Positions 41,695-49,580 of a stretch of DNA of 64,000 nucleotides are shown one piece after another (positions within the stretch are counted from its first letter, which is position 1; every line of letters begins with the position of its first letter). Both the position numbers and the translations under genes were made by a program. The notes beneath the pieces are model-generated. The model did no database searches and was not told the origin of the DNA. It saw nothing but the letters and a program-made list of their open reading frames with translations. Origin of the DNA: Alphaproteobacteria bacterium (GTDB lineage Bacteria; Pseudomonadota; Alphaproteobacteria; Sphingomonadales; Sphingomonadaceae); contig VBAC01000001.1 of the NCBI GenBank assembly GCA_005883305.1, forward strand, positions 434,001 to 498,000, written 5' to 3'.

Positions 41695-42012
41695 ATGACC
41701 AACCAGAATCAATCGATGCTGGCGCTGCTCGTGGCGCAGGCGGAAGGGCAGGGCGCGGACATGGTGACCATGCGCGCGCTGATCGAGGAGGCGAGCGGCG
41801 CCGGGGCCGAGCGGGCGCTGGCCGCGCTCGGCCTGACCGACGCCGGGGCGCGGCGCGACATGGACGAGCTGCGCGAGCTTCTGCGCGCCTGGCGCGACGC
41901 CAAGAAGAGCGCCCGGGAAGCGGTGGTGAACTGGGCGATAAGGATCGTGCTGGCGCTGCTGGTGGCGGGGATCGCGGTCAAGGCCGGGCTCCTGGAAATG
42001 CTGCGCGGCTAA
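41695..42012 (+). CDS. Small GTA-cluster protein with C-terminal helix (DUF6127-like)
   Basis: A 105-residue protein: a charged helical N-terminus (RALIEEASGAGAERALAALG, RRDMDELRELLRAWRDAKKS) followed by one membrane helix (IRIVLALLVAGIAVKAGLLE). I recall DUF6127-family proteins at this place in sphingomonad GTA clusters, equivalent in position to g3.5. GGAGGAGGGA precedes the ATG. The function is unknown; a membrane-linked assembly role is a guess. Confidence 0.7.
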   Translation: MTNQNQSMLALLVAQAEGQGADMVTMRALIEEASGAGAERALAALGLTDAGARRDMDELRELLRAWRDAKKSAREAVVNWAIRIVLALLVAGIAVKAGLLEMLRG

Positions 42013-42014
42013 GA

Positions 42015-42178
42015 AAGAAGAGAGTTCACGCGGAGAGCGCGGAGGCGAAGGCCGGAGCAGTTCGGGCCATCGCGCGGTCCGGCGAAGCCGGTTTCGTTCA
42101 CGCGACGGTGCGGGAGGCGCGGGGAAGAAGGGCTTGGGCCTTCGGCCCGGACCGGATTCTCCGCGCCTCCGCGTGAAC
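42015..42178. repeat. Long CGCGGAG inverted repeat, copy E
   Basis: A roughly 165-bp element with arms GTTCACGCGGAGAGCGCGGA and TCCGCGCCTCCGCGTGAAC. The middle contains GGTGCGGGAGGCGCGGGGAA. It ends 20 bp before the protease gene. Confidence 0.8.
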
Positions 42179-42198
42179 CTACGAAGCTGGAGACCGAC

Positions 42199-42582
42199 AT
42201 GAGATTTGCGGGATATGCGGCGGTGTTCGACCGGCTGGACCGGGGCGGGGACCTGGTTCGGCCGGGCGCGTTCGCGGGCTCGCTCAAGCGCGGCTGCGGC
42301 GCGGTGCCCCTGCTCTGGCAGCACCGACCGGAGCGGCCGATCGGGCGGATCGACTATTTGCAGGAGGACAGGCGCGGGTTGCGCGTGATCGCCCGGCTGG
42401 CGGATGCGGAGGCCGCGGCCTTGCTCAAGGCGGGCAGGGTGAGGGGGCTGAGCTTCGGCTACCGGGTGCGCGCGGCCCAGGGGGAGGGGCCGCGCGAGCT
42501 GACCGAGCTCGAGCTGGTCGAGATCAGCCTGGTGTCGCTGCCGATGCAGCCCAAGGCGCGGGTTCACGCGGTGGAGGGGTAG
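42199..42582 (+). CDS. GTA prohead protease (HK97 family, g4-like)
   Basis: A 127-residue serine protease that matures the capsid. The His is in VPLLWQHRPERPIG near residue 45, the Ser in VRGLSFGYRVR near residue 91, and the acidic ELVEISLVSLPMQPKA follows near residue 107. It is short, lacking the C-terminal scaffold part of phage HK97 protease. In the usual order the capsid gene follows directly; here a minus-strand gene and a large tailspike-like gene intervene. Confidence 0.92.
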   Translation: MRFAGYAAVFDRLDRGGDLVRPGAFAGSLKRGCGAVPLLWQHRPERPIGRIDYLQEDRRGLRVIARLADAEAAALLKAGRVRGLSFGYRVRAAQGEGPRELTELELVEISLVSLPMQPKARVHAVEG

Positions 42583-42605
42583 ACCCTCTCCCCGTGCGAG
42601 AGGGA
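42583..42605. repeat. Half copy of the CTCTCCC repeat
   Basis: ACCCTCTCCCCGTGCGAGAG directly after the protease stop, a single hairpin of the family found at 39.6 and 49.3 kb. Confidence 0.6.
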
Positions 42606-42609
42606 GTTT

Positions 42610-43005
42610 TCATTCCGCCGGCGGGCAGCGGGCGACTCGGGTTTCGAAGCGGTGGCCTTCGGGATCGGTGTAGACGTGGCGGTAGGAGCCGCCGCGGCGG
42701 ACGAAGGCGCCGCCCTGCCCCTGGCAGAGGCCGGCCTGGTTACGCTCCTGGATCAGGCGCTGGCGCGCCTCGAGCTGGTCGGGCGGGATGACCTCGCTGA
42801 GCTGCATGTCGTAGACGAATTCGGCGCCGTCGGCGCGGATCGCGACCGCGGTGGTGACGTCGTCGGCGCGCATCGGCAGCTTCTCGCGCAAGGCGGCGGC
42901 GGCCTGCTCGGCCTCGGTCTCGAGATCGCCGGGCGGCTGCGCCCGAAGCGGCGACAGCGAAAGCGCGAGGGCGAGCGCGGCGAGCGTCCTTCGAGCCTGT
43001 TTCAT
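42610..43005 (-). CDS. Secreted hypothetical protein inside the GTA cluster
   Basis: A 131-residue protein with a signal peptide (MKQARRTLAALALALSLSPLRA). The mature part holds VYDMQLSEVIPPDQLEARQR and two Cys residues (GLCQGQG, ARCPPAE), consistent with a disulfide. I cannot name a family. It is antisense to the GTA genes, between protease and the lyase-like gene. Confidence 0.7.
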   Translation of the reverse strand: MKQARRTLAALALALSLSPLRAQPPGDLETEAEQAAAALREKLPMRADDVTTAVAIRADGAEFVYDMQLSEVIPPDQLEARQRLIQERNQAGLCQGQGGAFVRRGGSYRHVYTDPEGHRFETRVARCPPAE

Positions 43006-43123
43006 CGCCGCAAAATGCACGGTCGAGCGGCCCGCTGTCAACGGCGGGCCGCTCGAGCGAAACCAGAATCAACCAGTCCAGCAAGCCGTCCATTCCGGGC
43101 GGCTTTTTTCATGGAGAGACGAA

Positions 43124-45190
43124 ATGACATCCATTCCCTGCATCAACGTCCAGGATTACGGCGCCGTCGGTGACGGAACGACCGACGACACCGTCCACAT
43201 CCAGGCCGCGCTCGACGACGCGATCGACCAGGGCCAGATCCTGTACATTCCGGCCGGCAGCTACCGGATCGAGGCGCCGCTCAAGATTCGCGTCGCCGAC
43301 TATGACGGGGCGTTCGGACCGGGGCCGCGCATCCTCGGCGCAGGATCGGGCCACACCACGATCCTCACCGGCGCCGACAACGGCGCCGCCTTCGACCTCG
43401 ACGGCGGCCTGTTCTTCACCGCCGACACGCACGCGGCCGACCCCACCCTGGACCACATCAGCGTCGATGCGAACCAGCTCACGACGGGCGGGCACGTCTT
43501 CGGCCCCGGAATCCCCGCCGGCGCGACGGTTCAGACAATTGTCTCCGGCACCGAGGTCGACCTTTCGGCGAACGCCACGGCGACCGCGAACACCCAGGAG
43601 ATGGTCTATCGCTTCCGGGCGATGCTCGGAGCGACGATCCAGGGGCTGACCATCCGCCCCTACGGATCGCCGACCGATGCGACGGCGATCAGGCTGCGCG
43701 CCGGCTATCAGATCAAGATCAGCGACGTGCACATCATCGACATGAGCGGCGACGGAATCGAGATCGTCGGGCTCTACGGCGATGCGTTCGGCTCCGACAC
43801 CTGCAACATGATCGAGCTGGAGCAGGTGCGGATCGAGAATTGCGCCGGCTGGGGCATCAGGGCCGTCTGCGCCGAGGACGTCAACGAGCTGTCCTTCCTT
43901 CGGCTGCAGCAGGTGTTCATCCACGAATGCGGGACGGCGAACGACCGGTCCATTTCCGCGATGACGGCCGCCAACCCCGTCGCCGTGACCTCCACCGCCC
44001 ACGGCCTGACGACCGGCGATACGATCATGATCTTCGAGGCCGCCGGCGGCAGCTTCATCTACCTCAACGGGCGCCGGTTCACCGTCACCGTCACAGGCGC
44101 AAACAGCTTCACGCTGGACGGCGTGGATGGGACGAGCTTCGGTTCGTACACCGCTTCGAGCGGAACCGTGCTGGACTATTCCGGCGGCATGATCTGGAAA
44201 GGGCAGATCCTGACGCTCGATCAGTGCGCGTTCACCCAGAACGAGAATATCGCCTTGTTCATCCCCGGACAGGACGGCCTGGCGCAATCGGCCACGCTGG
44301 AAAGCACGACCTTCGAGAACAACAAGCGCAGGAGTCTCTATTGCTCGGGCATCGACGCCTTCAAGGCCCGCAGCCTCCAGCTCTACAATTCGAGCGCCGG
44401 CGTTGCGAAGGTCGGATTCGAGTTCACCTGCAGCTTCCTCCCGTCCTATTCGCTGCAGAAGATCGACATCGACGGCGTGGTGGTCCGGGCGACCTCCGAC
44501 AACAATCCGTACACGGCGTTCAAGCTGACGCTCGAAGGCGAGGTGACGCTTAACGACCACCGGATCCGCAACGTCGTGTGGGAAAATTTCGGCTGGACCG
44601 GCCAAATCGGCTTCGACGGATGGACGTTCGACCCGATCCCCAACGAATGCCGGCTGATCGAGGACAGCGGAGCGATCCTTCTGATCCCCGATTTCGCCAA
44701 GGGCGGGAACAAGGTGCCCTATCGCCAGGCCTATGGCGGCGCGAGCCTGGCGCTCTTCAAGACCGGGCCCTGGGTCGCCATCAAGATGCGCGGCACCGGG
44801 CTGCCGCGCACGCTCACCGGCACGAACGACGAGGGCGGCGCGCTGACCAGCAACACGACCTACAACGTCTATCTTTACGACAGCGGGAATCTGCCGGCGC
44901 TCGGGCTTTCGACCACGGCGCCGGTGCTCGACACCGCCAGCGGCTATCCGGTGAAGAGCGGGGACGAGAGCCGCTATTTCGTCGGCCGCTGGCGAATCCA
45001 GGACCAGGTGTCTCCGCTGCCTCCCGCCTTCCTTTCCGGCGCCGCCGCGAACTGGCTCAACCCCACGCAGATCGGGGGCGGCTGGTATTGGACCAATGCC
45101 AGCGGGAAGGCGATGGTGAAGGCGGGAACGACCCATGCCTCGCTGCCGTCGAGCGACACCGACGGCACCGTGGTCGGCACGCAATCCTGA
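43124..45190 (+). CDS. Tailspike-like protein with pectate-lyase beta-helix fold
   Basis: A 688-residue protein. The N-terminus has the pectate lyase/tailspike opening PCINVQDYGAVGDGTTDDTV, and a right-handed beta-helix follows (IQGLTIRPYGSPTDATAIRL, IKISDVHIIDMSGDGIEIVG). Around residues 280-355 an inserted domain reads NPVAVTSTAHGLTTGDTIM and RFTVTVTGANSFTLDGVDG, a module seen in phage tail fibres. The C-terminal 150 residues are beta-rich (AYGGASLALFKTGPWVAIKM). No signal peptide is present. Its place between protease and capsid, on the same strand, suggests it is a particle component, for example a receptor-binding or capsule-degrading spike. The catalytic residues cannot be assigned. Confidence 0.82.
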   Translation: MTSIPCINVQDYGAVGDGTTDDTVHIQAALDDAIDQGQILYIPAGSYRIEAPLKIRVADYDGAFGPGPRILGAGSGHTTILTGADNGAAFDLDGGLFFTADTHAADPTLDHISVDANQLTTGGHVFGPGIPAGATVQTIVSGTEVDLSANATATANTQEMVYRFRAMLGATIQGLTIRPYGSPTDATAIRLRAGYQIKISDVHIIDMSGDGIEIVGLYGDAFGSDTCNMIELEQVRIENCAGWGIRAVCAEDVNELSFLRLQQVFIHECGTANDRSISAMTAANPVAVTSTAHGLTTGDTIMIFEAAGGSFIYLNGRRFTVTVTGANSFTLDGVDGTSFGSYTASSGTVLDYSGGMIWKGQILTLDQCAFTQNENIALFIPGQDGLAQSATLESTTFENNKRRSLYCSGIDAFKARSLQLYNSSAGVAKVGFEFTCSFLPSYSLQKIDIDGVVVRATSDNNPYTAFKLTLEGEVTLNDHRIRNVVWENFGWTGQIGFDGWTFDPIPNECRLIEDSGAILLIPDFAKGGNKVPYRQAYGGASLALFKTGPWVAIKMRGTGLPRTLTGTNDEGGALTSNTTYNVYLYDSGNLPALGLSTTAPVLDTASGYPVKSGDESRYFVGRWRIQDQVSPLPPAFLSGAAANWLNPTQIGGGWYWTNASGKAMVKAGTTHASLPSSDTDGTVVGTQS

Positions 45191-45259
45191 TTTCAGAAGC
45201 AATGATCCGGGCCTCCCCGCCGCCGGCGGGGAGGCTCTTTTCCATGGAGGAGAACAAGC

Positions 45260-46378
45260 ATGATCGAAGTGAAGGCGGATGCTCTGGAGGCCTCGTTCGA
45301 GGCGCTCGAGCGCGAGGATGAGGACGTCGCGGCGTTGCGCGGCGAGGTGGCGGCGCTGCGGGCTCGGATCGAGGGGCAGGCGATCGCGAGGCCCGCGCTG
45401 TCCGGCGTCAAGTCGGAGCCGTCGCCGTTCGTCGAGCGCTATCTGCGCAAGGGGCTCGAGGCGGGCGTGGAGCTGAAGGCGCTGTCGGGCGCGACCGATG
45501 CGGCGGGCGGCTATGCGGTGCCCGAGGAGATCGACCAGAGGATCGAAAAGACGCTGACCGCGATCTCGCCGATCCGGTCCATCGCCAGCGTCGTTCGGGT
45601 CGGATCGGCCGGCTACCGCAAGCTGGTGACGACCGGCGGGACGCCGTCGGGCTGGGTCGCCGAGACGGCCGGGCGGCCGGAGACCGACACGCCCGACTTC
45701 GCCGAGATCGCGCCGCCCTTCGGCGAACTCTACGCCAATCCGGCGGCGAGCCAGGCGATGCTCGACGATTCGGCGTTCGACGTCGAGGCCTGGCTGGCCG
45801 GCGAGATCGCGACCGAGTTCGCGCGGGCGGAAGGGGCGGCGTTCGTCTCCGGGAGCGGGGTCAACCGGCCGAAGGGCTTTTTGAGCCAGCCGACCAGCGG
45901 CGCGATCGACAGCGTTCGGGCGTTCGGGACGCTTCAGTTCGTCTCGACGGGCGTGGCCGGCGGCTTTCCGAACGTGGCGCCGCAGGACAAATTGATCGAC
46001 CTCGTCCAGGCGCTTCGCCCGCCCTACCGGCAGGGCGCGGTGTTCGTGATGAACTCGTCGACCGCGGCGCGGATCCGCAAGTTCAAGACCGACGACGGCG
46101 CGTTCGTCTGGCAGCCGGGGCTGGTGGCGGGGCAGCCCGACACGCTGCTCGGCTATCCGGTGGTGGAGGCCGAGGACATGCCCGACGTCGCGGCGGATTC
46201 GCTGTCGGTCGCATTCGGCAATTTCAAGGCCGGATATCTGATCGCCGAGCGGCAGGAGACGCAGATCCTTCGCGATCCCTTCACCAACAAGCCGTTCGTC
46301 CACTTCTACGCGACGCGGCGGGTCGGCGGGCAGGTGATGAACTCGGAGGCGATCAAGCTGCTGAAGTTCGCGGCCTGA
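45260..46378 (+). CDS. GTA major capsid protein (HK97 fold, g5-like)
   Basis: A 372-residue protein. The N-terminal scaffold-like coiled coil (residues 1-50, DALEASFEALEREDEDVAAL) is normally removed by the prohead protease. The HK97 fold shows in GGYAVPEEIDQRIEKTLTAI, SGWVAETAGRPETDTPDFAE, LYANPAASQAMLDDSAFDVE and the C-terminal FVHFYATRRVGGQVMNSEAI. A sequence resembling the start of the tailspike-like gene (GGCTCTTTTCCATGGAGG) lies just before it. Confidence 0.94.
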   Translation: MIEVKADALEASFEALEREDEDVAALRGEVAALRARIEGQAIARPALSGVKSEPSPFVERYLRKGLEAGVELKALSGATDAAGGYAVPEEIDQRIEKTLTAISPIRSIASVVRVGSAGYRKLVTTGGTPSGWVAETAGRPETDTPDFAEIAPPFGELYANPAASQAMLDDSAFDVEAWLAGEIATEFARAEGAAFVSGSGVNRPKGFLSQPTSGAIDSVRAFGTLQFVSTGVAGGFPNVAPQDKLIDLVQALRPPYRQGAVFVMNSSTAARIRKFKTDDGAFVWQPGLVAGQPDTLLGYPVVEAEDMPDVAADSLSVAFGNFKAGYLIAERQETQILRDPFTNKPFVHFYATRRVGGQVMNSEAIKLLKFAA

Positions 46379-46387
46379 TACGGGAGC

Positions 46388-46535
46388 TTCCCCTCCCCCT
46401 TGTGGGGAGGGGATTGAGGGGTGGGGGTGCGAAGCGTGAGCTTCGCGCACTCCTTCGGAGCGCTTACCCCCCATCCAACCTTCGCTAAGCCGCTCCGCGG
46501 CTAAGCTGCGGTATCCTTCCCCCACAAGGGGGGAA
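46388..46535. repeat. CTCTCCC-type inverted repeat, copy 3 (long variant)
   Basis: The outer arms CTTCCCCTCCCCCTTGTGGG and CCCACAAGGGGGGAAGGGG enclose an inner palindrome (CTTCGCTAAGCCGCTCCGCG). It occupies most of the gap between the capsid and connector genes. Confidence 0.75.
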
Positions 46536-46619
46536 GGGGCTGGCTTGGCGACAGCGTCGGCCGGGTTCTCCCCCTGACCCGGCCGGCGCACCTTCTTTTC
46601 ACAATCGAAAGGCACGGCG

Positions 46620-47144
46620 ATGATCGTGATCGAGGAGCCGCCGGCGCCGGCGGCGGCGCTGGCCGAGGTGAAGGCGTATCTTCGCATCGGCCATGACGGC
46701 GAGGACGCGCTGCTTGCGGGCCTGATCGGGGCCGCGGGTGAGGCCTGCGAGGCCTTCACCAGGCGGGCGCTGATGGTTCGCGAGCTGATCGAGACTCTGC
46801 CGGGGACGGGCGCCTGGACCCGGCTCGGGGCGGCGCCGGTGATGGCCATCACCGCAGTCGCGGCCGGCGACGTGCCGCTGGCGCCGGGCGACTATGCGGT
46901 CGACATTGACTCCGCCGGCGAGGGCTGGGTGCGGCTGTTGCGGCCGATCGAGGCGGGGCGGGTCAGCGTCGCCTACCGGGCGGGAATGGCGGCCGATCCG
47001 GGCCGGCTGCCGGAGGCGCTTCGCCACGGCATCGTCCGGCTCGCGGCGCATCTCTACACGATACGCGACGGCGGCGGGCCCCGGGAGCCGCCGGCGGCGG
47101 TGACCGCCTTGTGGCGGCCCTGGCGCCGGCTGAGGCTCGGATGA
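46620..47144 (+). CDS. GTA head-tail connector/adaptor (g6-like)
   Basis: A 174-residue adaptor protein that joins portal and tail. It shows the gp6-like pattern: AEVKAYLRIGHDGEDALLAG near residue 16, an EACEAFTRRALM helix, and a central strand block (PLAPGDYAVDIDSAGEGWVR) with VSVAYRAGMAADPGRLPEAL near residue 113. Its stop overlaps the next gene's start (ATGACG). Confidence 0.85.
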   Translation: MIVIEEPPAPAAALAEVKAYLRIGHDGEDALLAGLIGAAGEACEAFTRRALMVRELIETLPGTGAWTRLGAAPVMAITAVAAGDVPLAPGDYAVDIDSAGEGWVRLLRPIEAGRVSVAYRAGMAADPGRLPEALRHGIVRLAAHLYTIRDGGGPREPPAAVTALWRPWRRLRLG

Positions 47145-47359
47145 CGTTCGACCGGCTGGCCGAGCGGGCGCGGCGGCGGGCCGAGGCGCGGGCGGCGGCG
47201 CGGCGCGAGGCGCTCGCGGCGGACCTCGCCGGGGCGCTTCCGCCGGGAGTGAAGGCCGAGGCGGACGACGACGGCGTGGTGATTTCGGGCCGGGGCCTCG
47301 GGCGCAGGTTCGCGCTCGACGCGGCCCTGCGCCGGCTGATCGAGGAGAAGACGAGATGA
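47141..47359 (+). CDS. Small GTA structural protein (g7-like position)
   Basis: A 72-residue protein with an Arg/Ala-rich helix (RARRRAEARAAARREALAAD) and a short beta-rich C-terminus (VVISGRGLGRRFALDAALRR). By position it corresponds to the stopper (g7), but it is shorter and its sequence alone does not prove this. It overlaps both neighbours by 4 bp. Confidence 0.65.
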   Translation: MTFDRLAERARRRAEARAAARREALAADLAGALPPGVKAEADDDGVVISGRGLGRRFALDAALRRLIEEKTR

Positions 47360-47739
47360 ACGCGAGCGGAGCCCTGATCGCGGCGGCGGATGCCGCGCTG
47401 AAGACGGTCCCCGGCCTGGCGGGGGTGCACGAGGCGGCGCCGATCCAGGCGGCGATCCCCCACGTCACCATCGGCGCGGGGATGGAGAGCGACTGGGGGC
47501 ACAAAAGCGGCGCCGGGCGCGAGCTCAGGCTTTCGATCGTGCTTCGCGACGAGGGCGAATCGCCGGCGCGGCTGCGGGCGCTGGCGGACTCGGCGCAGGC
47601 GGCGATGGAGGGGATCGAGACCGGCGGCGGCTGGCGGCTGGTGACGCTGGTTTTCGTGCGCAGCATTTTCGCCGCGCAGGCGCCGGGGAAATGGAGCGCG
47701 GCGATCGACTATCGGGCGCGGATGATGCGGGAGGATTAA
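47356..47739 (+). CDS. GTA tail terminator, DUF3168 family (g8-like)
   Basis: A 127-residue protein of the DUF3168 tail-completion family. Features are GALIAAADAALKTVPGLAGV, the conserved PHVTIGAGMESDWGHKSGAG near residue 34 and the C-terminal WSAAIDYRARMMRED. It caps the tail tube at the head side. It overlaps the previous gene by 4 bp; a repeat and a minus-strand gene follow. Confidence 0.87.
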   Translation: MNASGALIAAADAALKTVPGLAGVHEAAPIQAAIPHVTIGAGMESDWGHKSGAGRELRLSIVLRDEGESPARLRALADSAQAAMEGIETGGGWRLVTLVFVRSIFAAQAPGKWSAAIDYRARMMRED

Positions 47740-47757
47740 GGCTCCCGCTCGAACGAG

Positions 47758-47865
47758 AGGGGATCTCGCTTCTCGTTCCTTCTTCCTTCGCGTTCTTCGC
47801 GTCTTCGCGTGACAGAAAGGGGATTCGGTTCACGCGAAGCCGCGAAGGGCGCGAAGAAAGGAAAG
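47758..47865. repeat. CGCGAAG-type inverted repeat, variant copy F
   Basis: A variant of the CGCGGAG family: the left arm contains TTCGCGTTCTTCGCGTCTTC, the right arm GTTCACGCGAAGCCGCGAAG and GGGCGCGAAGAAAGG. It lies in the gap between g8 and the minus-strand secreted protein gene. Confidence 0.65.
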
Positions 47866-47917
47866 TGATTCTAGCTCGCGCTGGAATCACGGTGATTCAG
47901 GCCGGGCCGACGCGCGT

Positions 47918-48331
47918 TTAATGCGGCTGCGAGGCTTGCTGGGCGGCCGGAGCCGGGGTCGTTTGCGCCGCGGTCTGCGCCGCCGGCTGGCCGGCGGGCG
48001 TGGAGGCCGCGGCGACCTGCGGCGGCTGAGCGCCTTGGAAGCGGTCGTTGAAGTTGAACCGGGCGTCCTCGATCTCGGCATTCGCCGATTCCTCGGCGCT
48101 TGCGCGGGTCGATCGCGAAGCGGTGTCGCGGGCGATGATCGCGTTCCGGAAGGCGCTTTGCTCGGTGGCGCAGGCCTGCGGGAATTCGGCGCTGAACTGG
48201 GCGGCGGTCTTGCCCGCCTCCATGCTCGAATCGACGAACCGGCCGAGGCAGCGCGTGAAGGCTTCTCGCGAAGCCCTGGTCGTATCGGACGCCTGCATGG
48301 ACAGCAGCATGGCGATCGCAGTGGCTATCAT
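47918..48331 (-). CDS. Secreted hypothetical protein inside the GTA cluster
   Basis: A 137-residue protein with a signal peptide (MIATAIAMLLSMQA), two Cys residues (AFTRCLGRF, QACATEQ), a helical centre and an Ala/Gln/Pro-rich tail (AAQTAAQTTPAPAAQQASQ). It runs against the GTA genes and separates the tail terminator from the major tail gene. I do not recognise a family. Confidence 0.65.
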   Translation of the reverse strand: MIATAIAMLLSMQASDTTRASREAFTRCLGRFVDSSMEAGKTAAQFSAEFPQACATEQSAFRNAIIARDTASRSTRASAEESANAEIEDARFNFNDRFQGAQPPQVAAASTPAGQPAAQTAAQTTPAPAAQQASQPH

Positions 48332-48372
48332 GTTCCCAACCCCCAACTGATTGAGATCAAGGAGAATGCGCC

Positions 48373-48780
48373 ATGAGTGCGGAAAAGGGAAGCGCCTTTT
48401 TGCTGAAGGTCGGAGACGGCGGAGCGCCGCCGGTCTACGCGACGATCGCGGGAATGCGGACGACCCAGATGTCGGTCAACGGCGAAGCGGTGAACGTGAC
48501 CAGCAAGGACTCGGGCGGATGGCGCGAATTGCTGTCCGGCGCGGGCGTCCGGTCGGTGTCGGTGGCGGCGAGCGGGATCTTCACCGGATCGGCGGCCGAG
48601 GCGCGGGTCAAGGCCAACGCGCTATCGGGCGCGATCGACGATTACGAGCTGTCGTTCGAAAGCGGCGAGCGGATGCGCGGGCGCTTCCTTCTGACCCGGC
48701 TCGATTATGCCGGCGATTATAATGGCGAGCGGACCTACGCGCTGGCGCTCGAAAGCTCGGGCGCGGTGGTACCGGTTTAG
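48373..48780 (+). CDS. GTA major tail tube protein (g9-like)
   Basis: A 135-residue tail tube protein. Typical features are GSAFLLKVGDGGAPPVYATI, the segment VNVTSKDSGGWRELLSGAGV near residue 41, the tube strand SVSVAASGIFTGSAAEARVK and the C-terminal YALALESSGAVVPV. It forms the tube through which DNA leaves. An AAGGAG site lies about ten bases before the ATG. Confidence 0.9.
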   Translation: MSAEKGSAFLLKVGDGGAPPVYATIAGMRTTQMSVNGEAVNVTSKDSGGWRELLSGAGVRSVSVAASGIFTGSAAEARVKANALSGAIDDYELSFESGERMRGRFLLTRLDYAGDYNGERTYALALESSGAVVPV

Positions 48781-48957
48781 GGTTCACGCGGAGGCGCGGA
48801 GAGCCGAGGCCGGAATGGGTTCGCCGGATCGCGAAATTCCGGCGGAGCCGGCGTCGTTCATGCATCGGTGCGGGAGGCGCGGAGAAGGAAGGGTTGGGCC
48901 TTCGGCCCCGAGCTACTTCTCCGCGCCTCTCCTTTCTTCTCCGCGTCTCCGCGTGAA
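48781..48957. repeat. Long CGCGGAG inverted repeat, copy G
   Basis: The clearest copy: GTTCACGCGGAGGCGCGGAG at the left and CTTCTCCGCGTCTCCGCGTG at the right, with GCATCGGTGCGGGAGGCGCG and TTGGGCCTTCGGCCC inside. It fills the space between the major tail gene and g10. Confidence 0.85.
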
Positions 48958-48980
48958 AACTTTCGAACTGGAGAAATGCG

Positions 48981-49289
48981 ATGAGCAAAAGGGCGAATGC
49001 GGCGCGAGGGGAGGCGCAGATTCAGGTCGGCGATGCCGCGGTTTTGCTGCGGCCGAGCTTCGCAGCATTGTGCGCGGCGGAGGCGGAGCTCGGGCCGCTC
49101 TTCGCTCTGGTCGAGCGGGCGGCGGAGGGGCGGCTGACGCTGAGCGAGATGGCGGGGCTGTTCGCGCATTGCGCGGACGGAGCGGCGACGCGCGAGGAGA
49201 TCGGGGAGGCGGTCGCGGAGATGGGGCTGGCGCGGGTTGCGCCGGTGCTTCGGGTGCTGCTCGGGCAGATCTTGCAGGGTGCGGCTTAG
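48981..49289 (+). CDS. GTA family protein (g10-like, tail assembly)
   Basis: A 102-residue protein of the GTA-specific g10 type: AQIQVGDAAVLLRPSFAALC, then FALVERAAEGRLTLSEMAGL and a GAATREEIGEAVAEMGLARV helix. It acts with g10.1 as tail assembly chaperones. A CTCTCCC repeat follows its stop within two bases. Confidence 0.87.
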   Translation: MSKRANAARGEAQIQVGDAAVLLRPSFAALCAAEAELGPLFALVERAAEGRLTLSEMAGLFAHCADGAATREEIGEAVAEMGLARVAPVLRVLLGQILQGAA

Positions 49290-49290
49290 C

Positions 49291-49395
49291 TCCCTCTCCC
49301 CATGGGGAGAGGGTTGGGGTGAGGGGTTAGGATGTCCGAGGATAACCTCCGAAACCGTACCCCCTCACCCTACCTTCTCCCCACGGGAGAGGGTT
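49291..49395. repeat. CTCTCCC/GAGAGGG inverted repeat, copy 4
   Basis: CTCCCTCTCCCCATGGGGAG then TTGGGGTGAGGGG, and on the far side CCCCTCACCC and CTTCTCCCCACGGGAGAGG. It overlaps the first 21 codons of the next gene. Confidence 0.8.
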
Positions 49396-49580
49396 TTGTC
49401 AGTGCTGCTGCAAAGCTTGCCGGACTGGCGGGCGCGTTGCTCGGCTGGCGGCCCGACGAATTCTGGAATGCGACGCCGGCCGAACTCGCGACGGTGATCG
49501 CGGCGCTGGCCGGCGACGAGCCCAAGCCGCTCGACGCGAACGACCTCGCCCGGCTCAAGGAGATGTTTCCCGATGGATGA
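49332..49580 (+). CDS. GTA tail assembly chaperone (g10.1-like) with repeat-derived N-terminus
   Basis: An 82-residue protein. Its body is the g10.1 family: AAKLAGLAGALLGWRPDEFW and TPAELATVIAALAG. The first 21 residues (MSEDNLRNRTPSPYLLPTGE and G) are encoded by an inserted palindromic repeat. In the reading frame no start codon lies between the repeat and the family core, so the ATG inside the repeat seems to be the start. The C-terminus overlaps the tape-measure start by 8 bp. Confidence 0.78.
   Translation: MSEDNLRNRTPSPYLLPTGEGFVSAAAKLAGLAGALLGWRPDEFWNATPAELATVIAALAGDEPKPLDANDLARLKEMFPDG

Noticed and set aside
43109-46852. A 1247-codon open frame on the minus strand across the tailspike-like and capsid genes
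   Set aside because: It is the antisense shadow of two well-supported plus-strand genes. Its Arg/His/Asp-rich composition is typical of GC-rich shadow frames, and no family motif appears.
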